This document shows, in pieces, positions 37,701-45,424 of a DNA stretch of 64,000 nt. Position numbers and translations under genes: made by a program. The notes under the pieces were generated by a model. It had not been told where the DNA came from. It was given only the letters and a program-made list of their open reading frames with translations, and ran no database searches. The stretch spans positions 2,644,248 through 2,708,247 of the forward strand of contig JABTUN010000001.1 in assembly GCA_015075365.1 (NCBI GenBank). The letters are read 5' to 3'. Each line of letters opens with the position of its first letter. Within the stretch, counting starts at the first letter, position 1. The DNA is from Verrucomicrobiaceae bacterium (lineage in GTDB: Bacteria > Verrucomicrobiota > Verrucomicrobiia > Verrucomicrobiales > Verrucomicrobiaceae).

Positions 37701-40700
37701 CGTGGTGTTCCAGGCCAATAATGCAGCAGGTGGAGCCCTATCCACCACACTGGAGCAAAGTTTCAGGGTCAACAATCTGGTGATCGAGACCAGCACGAGC
37801 ACGCCCACATCTCTTTTGATCGCCCCAGGTGCCGTTGCGTCGAACCGTCTCACGATTCAGCCCGCGCTGGCCACGGATGGGATTGAGGTGAAGACGGGGG
37901 CTACTCCTGGGGTCGTCATCAGCGCCCCGTTTACCGCCGGTGCCGCGCAGACTTGGTCCGTGGCGGATGCAGTGGCGCTCACCAGTGCCACCTACGCCAC
38001 GGCCAGTACGACCGTCACTGTAGCCAGCACGGCGGGACTGGCGGTGGGCATGGCCGTGGCCGGGCCGGGCATCCCGGTCGGTGCCACGGTGGTTTCGATC
38101 ACAGACGCGAACAATTTTGTCATCTCCGCCAACACCACGGCGGCCGGTGCAGGCACGAATCTGAACGCGACTTCGTTCGTCAACCTCAGCGGCGGGCTGA
38201 GCGGTGCTGGTAATCTGACGAAGGCAGGCGCGGGGAAGGTGGCTGTTTCAGGCGCCGGCACCTACACCGGCACTGCGGTGACAGTGAACGGAGGGTTGCT
38301 CGAAATTGGCAGCGGGACGGTCTTGGGAGGCGTCGTGGCCACCCCAGGAGCGGGGGCGGCGGTTTCCATCGACACGGGCGGCACTTTTTACATCAACAGC
38401 GCCGCCACGACGGTTTCAAACAATCTCACTCTGAACGGAGGCACGCTTTCGGCGGCCGGGGGTAATCAAACTTACAGTGGCACGGTCAACCTGATGAGCG
38501 GATCGACCATCCACATGCTGGATCCCAACACGTTGAACAACGGTCGCAATATCACGATTCCAGGTGTGATCAGCGGCACAGGATTGCTGACGGTGAACTC
38601 CATCGGCGCAGTGAGCAATGGCAACCAGTTCACCGGAACCCTGGCGCTGAATGGTGCGAACAGCGGATGGAGCGGTGGACTGCTCATCCAGCGTGGCACG
38701 GTGAGCACGAACAACGAGAACGGACTCGGTACCGGGCCGATCACCTTCAACCCCTTTGGCCGCATCATCCTTCAAGGCACCAACGGGGCGCTATGGACCA
38801 TCACCCAGGGTGTTACTTATGCGGCCGGTGCCATCGGCGAGATCAACGTGGACAATGTCTCTGGAGTGGTGTCGTCCCCCTTTGCCACCACGTTCTCCGG
38901 GCCGGTCAGCCTGGGGGCGGCCTCCGGTCTCCGCTGGTTCCTGGCGGACGGGGCCAACGCGACATCCGAGTTAACGGGCGGCGTCACTCTCAATGGGGAT
39001 GCCAGCATTTCCGTGGGTGGTGGAGCGGGCGCGGTTGCGATCATTTCGAGTGTCATTGCAGAGTCAGGGGGCTCCTGGGGACTGGCTGTCAATGATGACC
39101 TCGGCGGATGGGCCACCACAAACCGCACTTTGCGGCTGACAGCACCCAATACGTTCACGGGCGGGCTGACTTTGGGCGAAGGTGTGCTGGAGTTCTCCAC
39201 GGTGAGCGATGTGGGCGGACCAGCCAGCAATCTGGGCATGGGTTCCCCGATCACCCTGGGAACGGCTGTGTTGTCGTTCATCGGCACCACCGACCAGTTC
39301 ACCAATCGTCCCATCACGACAAACGGCAGCCCCACACTCAACGCCAACGGAGTGGGTGGCGCTGAGATCGTCTATTCGGGCGGAATCACCCAGGCAGCCA
39401 ACAACGTGCTGACCCTGACAGGGCCTGGAGTAGGGCGCGTCACGGGCGGGATCACCCAGCCTGCGGGTGCTGCCACGGCTGATTTGGTCGTCAGCTCCGG
39501 CACCTGGACTGTGCAGGACGCGAACGCCACCATCGCTGATGACCTCCTGGTGACCGGCGGCACCCTGACGCTGGAGAACATGGTCTTCAGCCTGAATGAC
39601 GACATTGTGGTCAGCAATGCCGGGACCGTGCTCAACCTCAACAGCACAGGCGTTTGGGCGGCAAACAACCCGGCGGGCACCAGCAGCTTCCTCTTCTCCC
39701 GCGGCGGTGCCGTGGTGAACATCAACGCGAACGATGTCAACGGCATCGCCAATGCCAATGCTGTGGAAGGCATGCTGGCTGGCGACGGCACGACAGCGGG
39801 CACCGGATTCATCAACATGAACTCGTTCAGCATCTCGGTGCCACGTCTGGACGTGGGCGCGATCGCCGATGGCTTCGATGGCAATGTGTATGGCACCGGC
39901 ACGATCACAGGCACCAGCACGGTCACGGACTACAGCTCAGGTTTTCGTTTCTTCCGGGGTTCTGTCTCGGCAAATCTGGCCGGCGGGGCCACGATCCTCA
40001 AGCAGGGTCTGGGGACAGTGACCGTCTCTGGTGACAACTCGGGGCTGACCGGCTCCGTGGCGGCCTCCACGCGCGTGGATTCTGGAAACCTGATCCTGGA
40101 CTACACCACCCACAACACGACCAAGCTGCCGGTCAATCGCGGTCTCGACATGCGCGGCGGCACGGTGACGATCAATGGCAATGCAATCGCCCCGACGACC
40201 CAGGCCGTCAGCGGCATCACCTTCGCCAGCGGCGGTGCCAATACCATCACCATGAACGCGGGCGCGCCGGGGCAGACGGCCACCCTGACTCTCGCCGCGA
40301 TCACCCGGGCCACCAGCGCGGGCACCCTGCGCTTGAATTTGGGAACGGACACGGTGGTCACCACCACCACGGCCAACGGAACTCATGGATTGGTCGGTGC
40401 CAGCGGGTTTGCCACGGTTCAAGACGCCTCCGGCACCCATTTCGCCACCCGCAATGTCTCCAATCAGATCGTGGCGCTGGCTTCGACGGTCAAAAACGAC
40501 ATCGCCACCTGGGTCACGGGAGATCATGTGACGGATGACACCACGGGCTACACCGGGATCGTTCCAGACTGCCTCAGCATCAACAGCCTGCGTTTCAACG
40601 CGGCGGGCGGATCGCAAGTCGCCGTCACGCCGGCGGCGTTCTTTAGCATCGCCAGCGGCGGCATCCTCGTCACCGATCAGGTCACGGCCGGCACCCCGGG

Positions 40701-43700
40701 AATCTTTGGAGGCACCCTCACCAGCGGTGTGGCTGAATTGATCATCACCCAGGACAGCAGCCGGCCGTTTGAAATCTCTTCGATCATCACCAGCAACACC
40801 GGCGTGACCAAGACCGGCAACGGCACCATGCTGCTCTCGGGTGACAACACCTACACCGGCCAGACCCAGGTTCAGGGCGGCATTCTTCAGGCGGCGGGCG
40901 GCAATGCGATCGGCGACACCTCCCTGGTCACCCTGGCGGACGACCGGGTGAACACGCTCCACCTGCTTGCCAGCGAAACCATCGGGCGCTTGCAGGGCGG
41001 CAGTGCCACCACCGGGCTTGAAGCCCTGGCCACCGTCGCCATCGGGGGCAACACGCTGACCCTCAACACCGTTGGGGGTAATGTCACTTATGCGGGCCGT
41101 TTCACCGGCAATGGGACGATCATCAAGGAAGGCGCCAGCAATCAGGCGTTCAGCAATATTAGCACCGGCTTCAACGGGGCGATCGTGGTCAATTCCGGCT
41201 TGTTCCAGCTCACCGGCATCGGCCAGATCAACGCCACGGCCATCACCGTCAACGGTGCGGGCAACCTGCTGCTCGACAACAACGGCACCACGCGCAGCGG
41301 CACCCGTATTCTCGACAGCACGCCGGTCACGCTCAATTCAGCCAGCGGCACCTTTGCGGGAGAGACACGTCCCCGCGGCCTGGCCATCCGCACCAATCAA
41401 AACGCCACCACCAACGAGACCATCGGCAGTCTCAACTTCGCCTCCGGCAACAACTGGCTCACCGGCGAGGCCAGCGGCACGACTGGCATCGCGCAGGTCA
41501 TCGCGGACAATTTCACCCGTGCCAACAGCGCGACCGTTTCCGTCCGCGGGCGTGCGCTGGGACAGACCTCGGGCGACCGCAACCTGTTCCGCATCGGCAC
41601 GGCTGGCAACGAGACGGCGTGGCTGGCGGCTCCCGGCAATCTGGTCGGCGGCGGCGGCGTGGTCGGCGGCACGGCCACCAATGTCAGCATCGTTCCATGG
41701 GTGGTCGGTGAGAGTCTGACTGGCGGTGTCGCTGATGCGAACATGGGCAACAGCTTCGTCACTTACGTCGCCGGCCGGGGTTTTGTGCCGCTCAGCCTGG
41801 CCTCGGAATACGCCACTTATGCGCTGGCCACTGCGACGGACAACGTTCGCGAGTCTCTCACGTCGGATGCGCTTGGTCTGCCCGGCACCACCGTGAACTC
41901 GATCGTCATCCATAACAACAACACCGCGGCCAGTGTGATCAACATCACTGCCACCGGCGCGGGGCAGACGCTCACCAACACGAGCGGTGCCTTCCTTTTC
42001 ACCCTGAATCCCGCTGCGGACGCCTCGTCGGCCCATAGCATCAACGTCACCGGCTATGACGCCGGCATCGCCATCGGAACGACGGGCGAGTACGTCATCA
42101 ACGTGGTCAATCCCTCTTCCGCGGCCACAACCCCCACGCTGGCGGTCACCATCGGCTCTCCGCTGACCAGCGCGGCCAGCATTGTGAAAAGCGGGCGTGG
42201 TGCGCTCATCCTCAGCGGGGTGAACGTGGCCGGCGGCGGCGCGTCCAGGACGGTCATCAACGAGGGCATCCTCGAAATCGGCGACCTCGACAACATCGGC
42301 GGTGCCACCGGCGATCTGCTCCTGGCAGGCGGCACGCTTCGTCTTGGCGCGGCGCTCACCGATGACATTTCCACCCGTAACATCATCTTCCAGCTCGGCG
42401 GAGGCACCATCGACACCAATGGGGCAAGCCTTTCCCTGGCCGGCGCGGTCGGTTCCGGTCCGGGAGCGTTCACGAAGGCGGGACTGGGCACCCTCACACT
42501 CAATGTGGCAGGCACCTATGCGGGGCCGACAAACGTGAATGAAGGCGTGCTCGCCATCGGTGCCAGCAACGCGCTGCCTGTCGGCGGCCCGGTGAACATC
42601 GGGGCGGGGGCCACGCTCGATCTGGGCACTAACGCATTGAGCGTGGGGCTGGTGACCACCAGCGGGGCCAGCCCCGCTATCATTGGATCCGGCACGTTGA
42701 CCTCCAGCGTCGGGCTTTTCCTGAATCACACGGGTGACACCACCATCGACACTCCCTTCGCCGGCACGGGCGGTCTTTTGAAGGCTCAGACCAATGTCGT
42801 CACCCTCACTGGTGCCAGCACCTTCACAGGTGTCATCGAGGTGCAGGCCGGGGCGCTGTCGGTCGCTACCATTGGAAATGTGGGCGCGGTTTCAGGTCCG
42901 CTGGGCGCTCCTGCCAACGCGCAGACCGGCACCATCCGGCTGGGCAGCGGCACCACCACGGGTGGCATCACTTATACCGGAGCGGGTGAGACGACCGACC
43001 GCCTCTTTGGCCTCAACGGCTCCACTGGTGGCGGGGTGATCACCGCGGACGGCACCGGTGCCTTGATTGTGTCGTCCGGCGCGCACGCCATCAATGGCGG
43101 GGCCAAGACGCTCACGCTGGCCGGTTCCTCCGCGCCGGCGATCATCAATCAGATCGGCCTTGTCGAGGATTGTGTGGGCGTCGTGACGCTGGCCAAGGCT
43201 GGAACCAACACCTGGGAGGTCACCGTTGCGAACACCTACACGGGAGCCACCCAGGTGGACAACGGCGTCCTGCGGATCGCCCTCGACAACGCGCTGCCCG
43301 TCGCCACCGCCCTGCGCGTGGGAACTGGCACGACCGGCGGCACCTTCAATCTGAACGGTTTCGACCAGACCGTCGGCTCGTTGAGCGTCCAGTCCACGAC
43401 AAACGCCGTCACCAATCAGATCCTCATCGATCCGGGCAAGACGCTCACCGTCAATGGCGCGGTGACGCTCGGGGCGAATGCGGACGCCTCCTCGACCGCG
43501 GTCAATGCGCTGGGTGGTGGCTCCATGGTGGTCAACAGCGGCGGCGCGAATTTCCAGGTCGGTGGCGCCACCGGCGGTACCAATGACAACGCCGTCACGG
43601 CTGATTTCACCGGGCTGGCCAGCTTCATCGCCAATCTTGGCACTGGAACCTTCCGTGTTGGCGATGGCAACACAGGCACTGAGAACAATGCCTCGACCTT

Positions 43701-45267
43701 CAAACTGGCCGCCAACAACACCATCACCGCCGCCTCGATCCGCATTGGGGACGGTTCCGGTGGCAGTGTGACCCACACATTGACCCTGGGCACCGGTACC
43801 AACTTGCTCAACTCGGACACGGTTAACATCGGCTCCGCCGGCAACACCATCCGCTCCGGCGGCGCGGTGAACTTTGACGCTGGTGACACCACGGGTACGC
43901 TCACTCTGCGCGCCTCGAACGGCACGGACCGTGCCACGCTCAACATCATCAACACGACCGGCAGCACGGCGGGGAACATGGACTCCACCATGAATCTGGC
44001 GGGACACACGGCGGACATCCTGGCCGGCACCTTGACCATGGCGGCGCGTACGCAGAACACCGGCAGCGGCACCGCCACCTTGACCTTTGATCAGGGCATC
44101 CTGGACGTCACCACTCTCGTCATGGCCAGCCGCACAGGCACTGGCACGGGTGATGCCACAGCCACGGTCAATTTGGGCGACAGCGTCGCGCCGGGCTCGC
44201 CCACCACGACCATTGGAACGCTGAACATGGCCGTGAACACCAGCGCTGGAGGCGTGGTGACTGCGGACTTCAATGTCACGGGGGGGAATGTCACCATCGG
44301 CACAGGAGCCGGCACGGCCGTCAACATGGCCAACGCGGCCGCCAGCCGCACGGCCACCTCGACGATCGATCTGACAGGCGGCACGGTGACGGTGACGGGC
44401 AATATCGTGCGCACCGGCGGCGCGGGCACGGAAACGGCCACGGTCACACTGGACGGTGCCACGCTGAACATGAGCGGCAACAGCATCGGGGCGGCAGGGC
44501 CGACGGTGACGCTGGCGGCGCAATCCGGCACGCTGACGAACCTCGCGCAACTCAATGGCGGAGGGGCCCTCACCAAGTCCACGGGTGGTGTCCTCTCCAT
44601 GGGCAATGGCAACGCTTACACCGGCGGCACCACGGTGAGCGGCGGCACCTTGCTGGCGGTGAACACCACCGGATCGGCCACGGGCAGCGGTGCTCTCACC
44701 GTCGATGCCGGAGCCACCTTGGGCGGCACGGGCGCGATCGTTGCGGGTGCTGGCAATAACATCGCCATCAACGGCACCCTGGATGCCGGGCTCCCGGCGG
44801 CTGCTTCCGGCACCGCGCTGGCCCTCACCGTCGCCGGAGCGGGGCAGGTCCAGTTCAACAACACCGTCGCCTTTGACCTCTTCTCCAATCTGAACACAGG
44901 CGTCCTCAACGGCCCCACGGCGTCGGACCAGGTCGTCATCAATGCCCCGGACTGGTCCAACATCTTCTTTGGCGGCACCAGCAGCCTTGTCATCACGGCC
45001 ACGTCCCTCACCCCCACCACCTTCGTCGCGGGGGACTCCTGGAAGCTCTTTGACTGGGTGGGCGTGGTCGGCGGCACTGTTCCGGTTCAAGGCACCAATG
45101 GCTTCAATTTCATCAGCGCCCCCACCCTTGATGCCGGCCTCTTCTGGGACTATAGTACTCTCTTTACTGCGGGCACGGTTTCTATCAACGCCATTCCGGA
45201 GCCCTCCCGCGCCCTGCTCCTCCTGATCGGTCTCCTGGGTCTCGCGGCGCGCCGCCGGAGGAATTGA
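31747..45267 (+). CDS. Giant autotransporter-associated beta-strand repeat protein with PEP-CTERM tail (copy 2)
   Basis: 4506 aa from the ATG at 31747. The signal peptide is MKTLRRFRRPTSLLMIFLLA with cleavage near VQA-A; again no Shine-Dalgarno is visible. The architecture follows copy 1 in order: cap (ATVTWTAGSGADFLW), PATR-type repeats (GLTKNGAGTLVISGANAQTG, SLTLGGGGSNWN), a cap restart at about residue 1937 (MYWTGLGLPGPV, NWASDKAGTT), the GGILVTDQ and VSIVPWVVGES modules, a long region close to copy 1 near the end, and the tail PEPSRALLLLIGLLGLAARR. Two inserted segments with the pattern GLxVGxxxxGxGxxxGAT lie around 36690-36830 and 38010-38160; copy 1 has one. It begins 117 bp after copy 1 ends, so the pair probably arose by tandem duplication. 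Function as for copy 1 is inferred. Confidence 0.93.
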   Translation: MKTLRRFRRPTSLLMIFLLAVWQVAAPVQAATVTWTAGSGADFLWSQILNWSGGVLPAASDDVIFETPLPNPGVLPNPNVITLGAGSIANSLELQDSYTLTGGDLALTAGTIRASLGSYSVINSQLLGSVGLTLSGGGAVRLANNTNTYTGVTTINNGALIINDQAALGLDSSQIVINGSQTRGFGGGTLVLEGGYLTGVNLSRDVSLQGLGPIADRNAAIHSVRSNTISGNITTGILLGTTAQNTALHSTSGRLTLSGTLNLGGTTGTTFTTFGLTNTVGIGSYEVTGTVTGTGSVQKTGAGTLIWNPVDASGFSGTIRVSSGSVRLNSGSVLGTNAGTGTSGMLDLNGDNVFFEIRSDTPTIGKNVYQRGVSPALFVDHAIGSSVINGTATFGTLAFEEGETFTFNGRNGFGMTFGAAPIQGGNGATTFTNNLSGLLTFTGAFWSNTENTANRTFTFGGNGNTLISGNLTASSAAFNHNFTKGGTGTLTISSTGSTLDGNVTITGGTLAITDWRSITNNTSAINIGNTTTTATLAIVGANPALANLTTAKVINLNGTTGGAIINANQTGANPVVINSAFTATGGAVGDAKTLTLGGSSTADNAINGAIPNNAAGGTVNLVKADLGTWVLGGNNLYTGTTTITGGTLKLRASAAASNIIASTGAVIFNANATTQTAGGTLDFVGQVSTANAESLGALTPTAGMNTIRLTPGAGGSASLTFTSLGTVNAASGTNIITAAGSTVTFTGVATSTATTLPGTGKIYINGADFARSSSGLLVTPVYGTDAGFVNAGASLTAANHNRLSSSIGAQAAVSVSSLKLDGSQSLGMTGNLTITTGGLLQTGGTGAISGTGITTGGANSLAVRVDQSVDVLNLSAPITSTTTGGLTKNGAGTLVISGANAQTGATTINEGTLRLDTGGVLSAANQNLALRQAGTLDLNGISTGTSVAAFNGSGLVTNSGASPATLTVGNNNGTGTFSGLIQDGTARVNVVKTGTGAQTWSGLSTYTGSATIGSTALVSVPVLANIGTASGIGRGDGSSDATNAASLVFNGTTGGINYTGTASISIDRLFTFDGGAAGSGGQIANASGLNAALIFNNTAPISFGPGAIVPQTLTLGGASTGDSWINLQLVDNGANPTALSKIGAGVWHLGNATNSYTGTTTITAGALGVLSGSSLPTNSPLVLGGGVLLSSGSFERNLVGIATPGNPNEITWTAGGGFSANASKLVVAIGGLATPSTLTWASGGFVPTGNLILNSATAVDEVEVRNPIDLNGAVRTIQVDDNGTTFTDFATITGAISGAAGSGLTKTGTGVLQLFGANTYEGVTAVTAGQLIVTSFGNSGNPGQATSVGTTTDANLAGNAITLGNAGTTAGIIQYIGVGETSDRMIRLNTTTGSTQIHADGSGPLILTNVLNDMAAGAKALLLRGSNTSGNMITSDLADNGGTLGVTVDGSATWILTGANSYTGTTAVNAGALGIAASDLGAGTGNLDFSNGSIFAYQTDRAVNNPVRLANNTTPAFVGDYSLDFVHPSGLTLLAAANNVGLTNNIAAGKTLTFAGATANSITAARTWTISGSGDTIINGDITTTTPFLLNITYSGSGSLTLGGGGSNWNSGTLTLNNGTLKIGATEVIPHGVAATTATTAAVSASTTITVNSTAGLVVGQRITGTGVTAGATVASIIDGTTFTASANQTIASGVTLSFDLKGNVVMGPAAGFTSVLDLNGNTETINGLTGTAAGIMVIDNSTVLPSSLTVGGADSAVNFNGSITRSGTGELSLGKIGTATATFAGPADVTALNVQAGSLRLTGGLTSPLAMTSVQVAAGGLLQLYDGVGTPMPNLITLNLGAGPSGTATLELEAGDLGSDTMTTSVAAVVANNILFNIRDAGLSPGGTYNLLVAPGGLTAGGATYALGPIGGYTGSTLTVSDTSVVLNVGTAVLGSMYWTGLGLPGPVATTQWNTVDGTGNGMNWASDKAGTTLSTTVPGAGTTVVFQANNAAGGALSTTLEQSFRVNNLVIETSTSTPTSLLIAPGAVASNRLTIQPALATDGIEVKTGATPGVVISAPFTAGAAQTWSVADAVALTSATYATASTTVTVASTAGLAVGMAVAGPGIPVGATVVSITDANNFVISANTTAAGAGTNLNATSFVNLSGGLSGAGNLTKAGAGKVAVSGAGTYTGTAVTVNGGLLEIGSGTVLGGVVATPGAGAAVSIDTGGTFYINSAATTVSNNLTLNGGTLSAAGGNQTYSGTVNLMSGSTIHMLDPNTLNNGRNITIPGVISGTGLLTVNSIGAVSNGNQFTGTLALNGANSGWSGGLLIQRGTVSTNNENGLGTGPITFNPFGRIILQGTNGALWTITQGVTYAAGAIGEINVDNVSGVVSSPFATTFSGPVSLGAASGLRWFLADGANATSELTGGVTLNGDASISVGGGAGAVAIISSVIAESGGSWGLAVNDDLGGWATTNRTLRLTAPNTFTGGLTLGEGVLEFSTVSDVGGPASNLGMGSPITLGTAVLSFIGTTDQFTNRPITTNGSPTLNANGVGGAEIVYSGGITQAANNVLTLTGPGVGRVTGGITQPAGAATADLVVSSGTWTVQDANATIADDLLVTGGTLTLENMVFSLNDDIVVSNAGTVLNLNSTGVWAANNPAGTSSFLFSRGGAVVNINANDVNGIANANAVEGMLAGDGTTAGTGFINMNSFSISVPRLDVGAIADGFDGNVYGTGTITGTSTVTDYSSGFRFFRGSVSANLAGGATILKQGLGTVTVSGDNSGLTGSVAASTRVDSGNLILDYTTHNTTKLPVNRGLDMRGGTVTINGNAIAPTTQAVSGITFASGGANTITMNAGAPGQTATLTLAAITRATSAGTLRLNLGTDTVVTTTTANGTHGLVGASGFATVQDASGTHFATRNVSNQIVALASTVKNDIATWVTGDHVTDDTTGYTGIVPDCLSINSLRFNAAGGSQVAVTPAAFFSIASGGILVTDQVTAGTPGIFGGTLTSGVAELIITQDSSRPFEISSIITSNTGVTKTGNGTMLLSGDNTYTGQTQVQGGILQAAGGNAIGDTSLVTLADDRVNTLHLLASETIGRLQGGSATTGLEALATVAIGGNTLTLNTVGGNVTYAGRFTGNGTIIKEGASNQAFSNISTGFNGAIVVNSGLFQLTGIGQINATAITVNGAGNLLLDNNGTTRSGTRILDSTPVTLNSASGTFAGETRPRGLAIRTNQNATTNETIGSLNFASGNNWLTGEASGTTGIAQVIADNFTRANSATVSVRGRALGQTSGDRNLFRIGTAGNETAWLAAPGNLVGGGGVVGGTATNVSIVPWVVGESLTGGVADANMGNSFVTYVAGRGFVPLSLASEYATYALATATDNVRESLTSDALGLPGTTVNSIVIHNNNTAASVINITATGAGQTLTNTSGAFLFTLNPAADASSAHSINVTGYDAGIAIGTTGEYVINVVNPSSAATTPTLAVTIGSPLTSAASIVKSGRGALILSGVNVAGGGASRTVINEGILEIGDLDNIGGATGDLLLAGGTLRLGAALTDDISTRNIIFQLGGGTIDTNGASLSLAGAVGSGPGAFTKAGLGTLTLNVAGTYAGPTNVNEGVLAIGASNALPVGGPVNIGAGATLDLGTNALSVGLVTTSGASPAIIGSGTLTSSVGLFLNHTGDTTIDTPFAGTGGLLKAQTNVVTLTGASTFTGVIEVQAGALSVATIGNVGAVSGPLGAPANAQTGTIRLGSGTTTGGITYTGAGETTDRLFGLNGSTGGGVITADGTGALIVSSGAHAINGGAKTLTLAGSSAPAIINQIGLVEDCVGVVTLAKAGTNTWEVTVANTYTGATQVDNGVLRIALDNALPVATALRVGTGTTGGTFNLNGFDQTVGSLSVQSTTNAVTNQILIDPGKTLTVNGAVTLGANADASSTAVNALGGGSMVVNSGGANFQVGGATGGTNDNAVTADFTGLASFIANLGTGTFRVGDGNTGTENNASTFKLAANNTITAASIRIGDGSGGSVTHTLTLGTGTNLLNSDTVNIGSAGNTIRSGGAVNFDAGDTTGTLTLRASNGTDRATLNIINTTGSTAGNMDSTMNLAGHTADILAGTLTMAARTQNTGSGTATLTFDQGILDVTTLVMASRTGTGTGDATATVNLGDSVAPGSPTTTIGTLNMAVNTSAGGVVTADFNVTGGNVTIGTGAGTAVNMANAAASRTATSTIDLTGGTVTVTGNIVRTGGAGTETATVTLDGATLNMSGNSIGAAGPTVTLAAQSGTLTNLAQLNGGGALTKSTGGVLSMGNGNAYTGGTTVSGGTLLAVNTTGSATGSGALTVDAGATLGGTGAIVAGAGNNIAINGTLDAGLPAAASGTALALTVAGAGQVQFNNTVAFDLFSNLNTGVLNGPTASDQVVINAPDWSNIFFGGTSSLVITATSLTPTTFVAGDSWKLFDWVGVVGGTVPVQGTNGFNFISAPTLDAGLFWDYSTLFTAGTVSINAIPEPSRALLLLIGLLGLAARRRRN

Positions 45268-45424
45268 GCCGGGTGGCAAAACGGCTTGGTTTGCGCATGC
45301 AGAACGCGTGTGGCGGCAGGCTTGATTTCTAGTAGTGTGAAGCGCCACCCATCAATGGCGGACCTGCTACTTTTCAAGCGTGGCGGGTTTTTGGGTGCGC
45401 GTGATATGACATGGCGAAACCGCC

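Noticed and set aside
42892..45348. 818-codon open frame on the minus strand opposite giant 2
   Set aside because: Its composition (Arg, Gly, Asp, Val dominated, no domain, no leader) is what results from reading GC-rich Gly/Thr/Asn repeat codons backwards; the plus strand has clear repeats and a sorting tail.
45268..45424. AGCCG...CGGCT just after giant 2 as a terminator
   Set aside because: Only 5 bp of stem with a 10-nt loop and no T-run.
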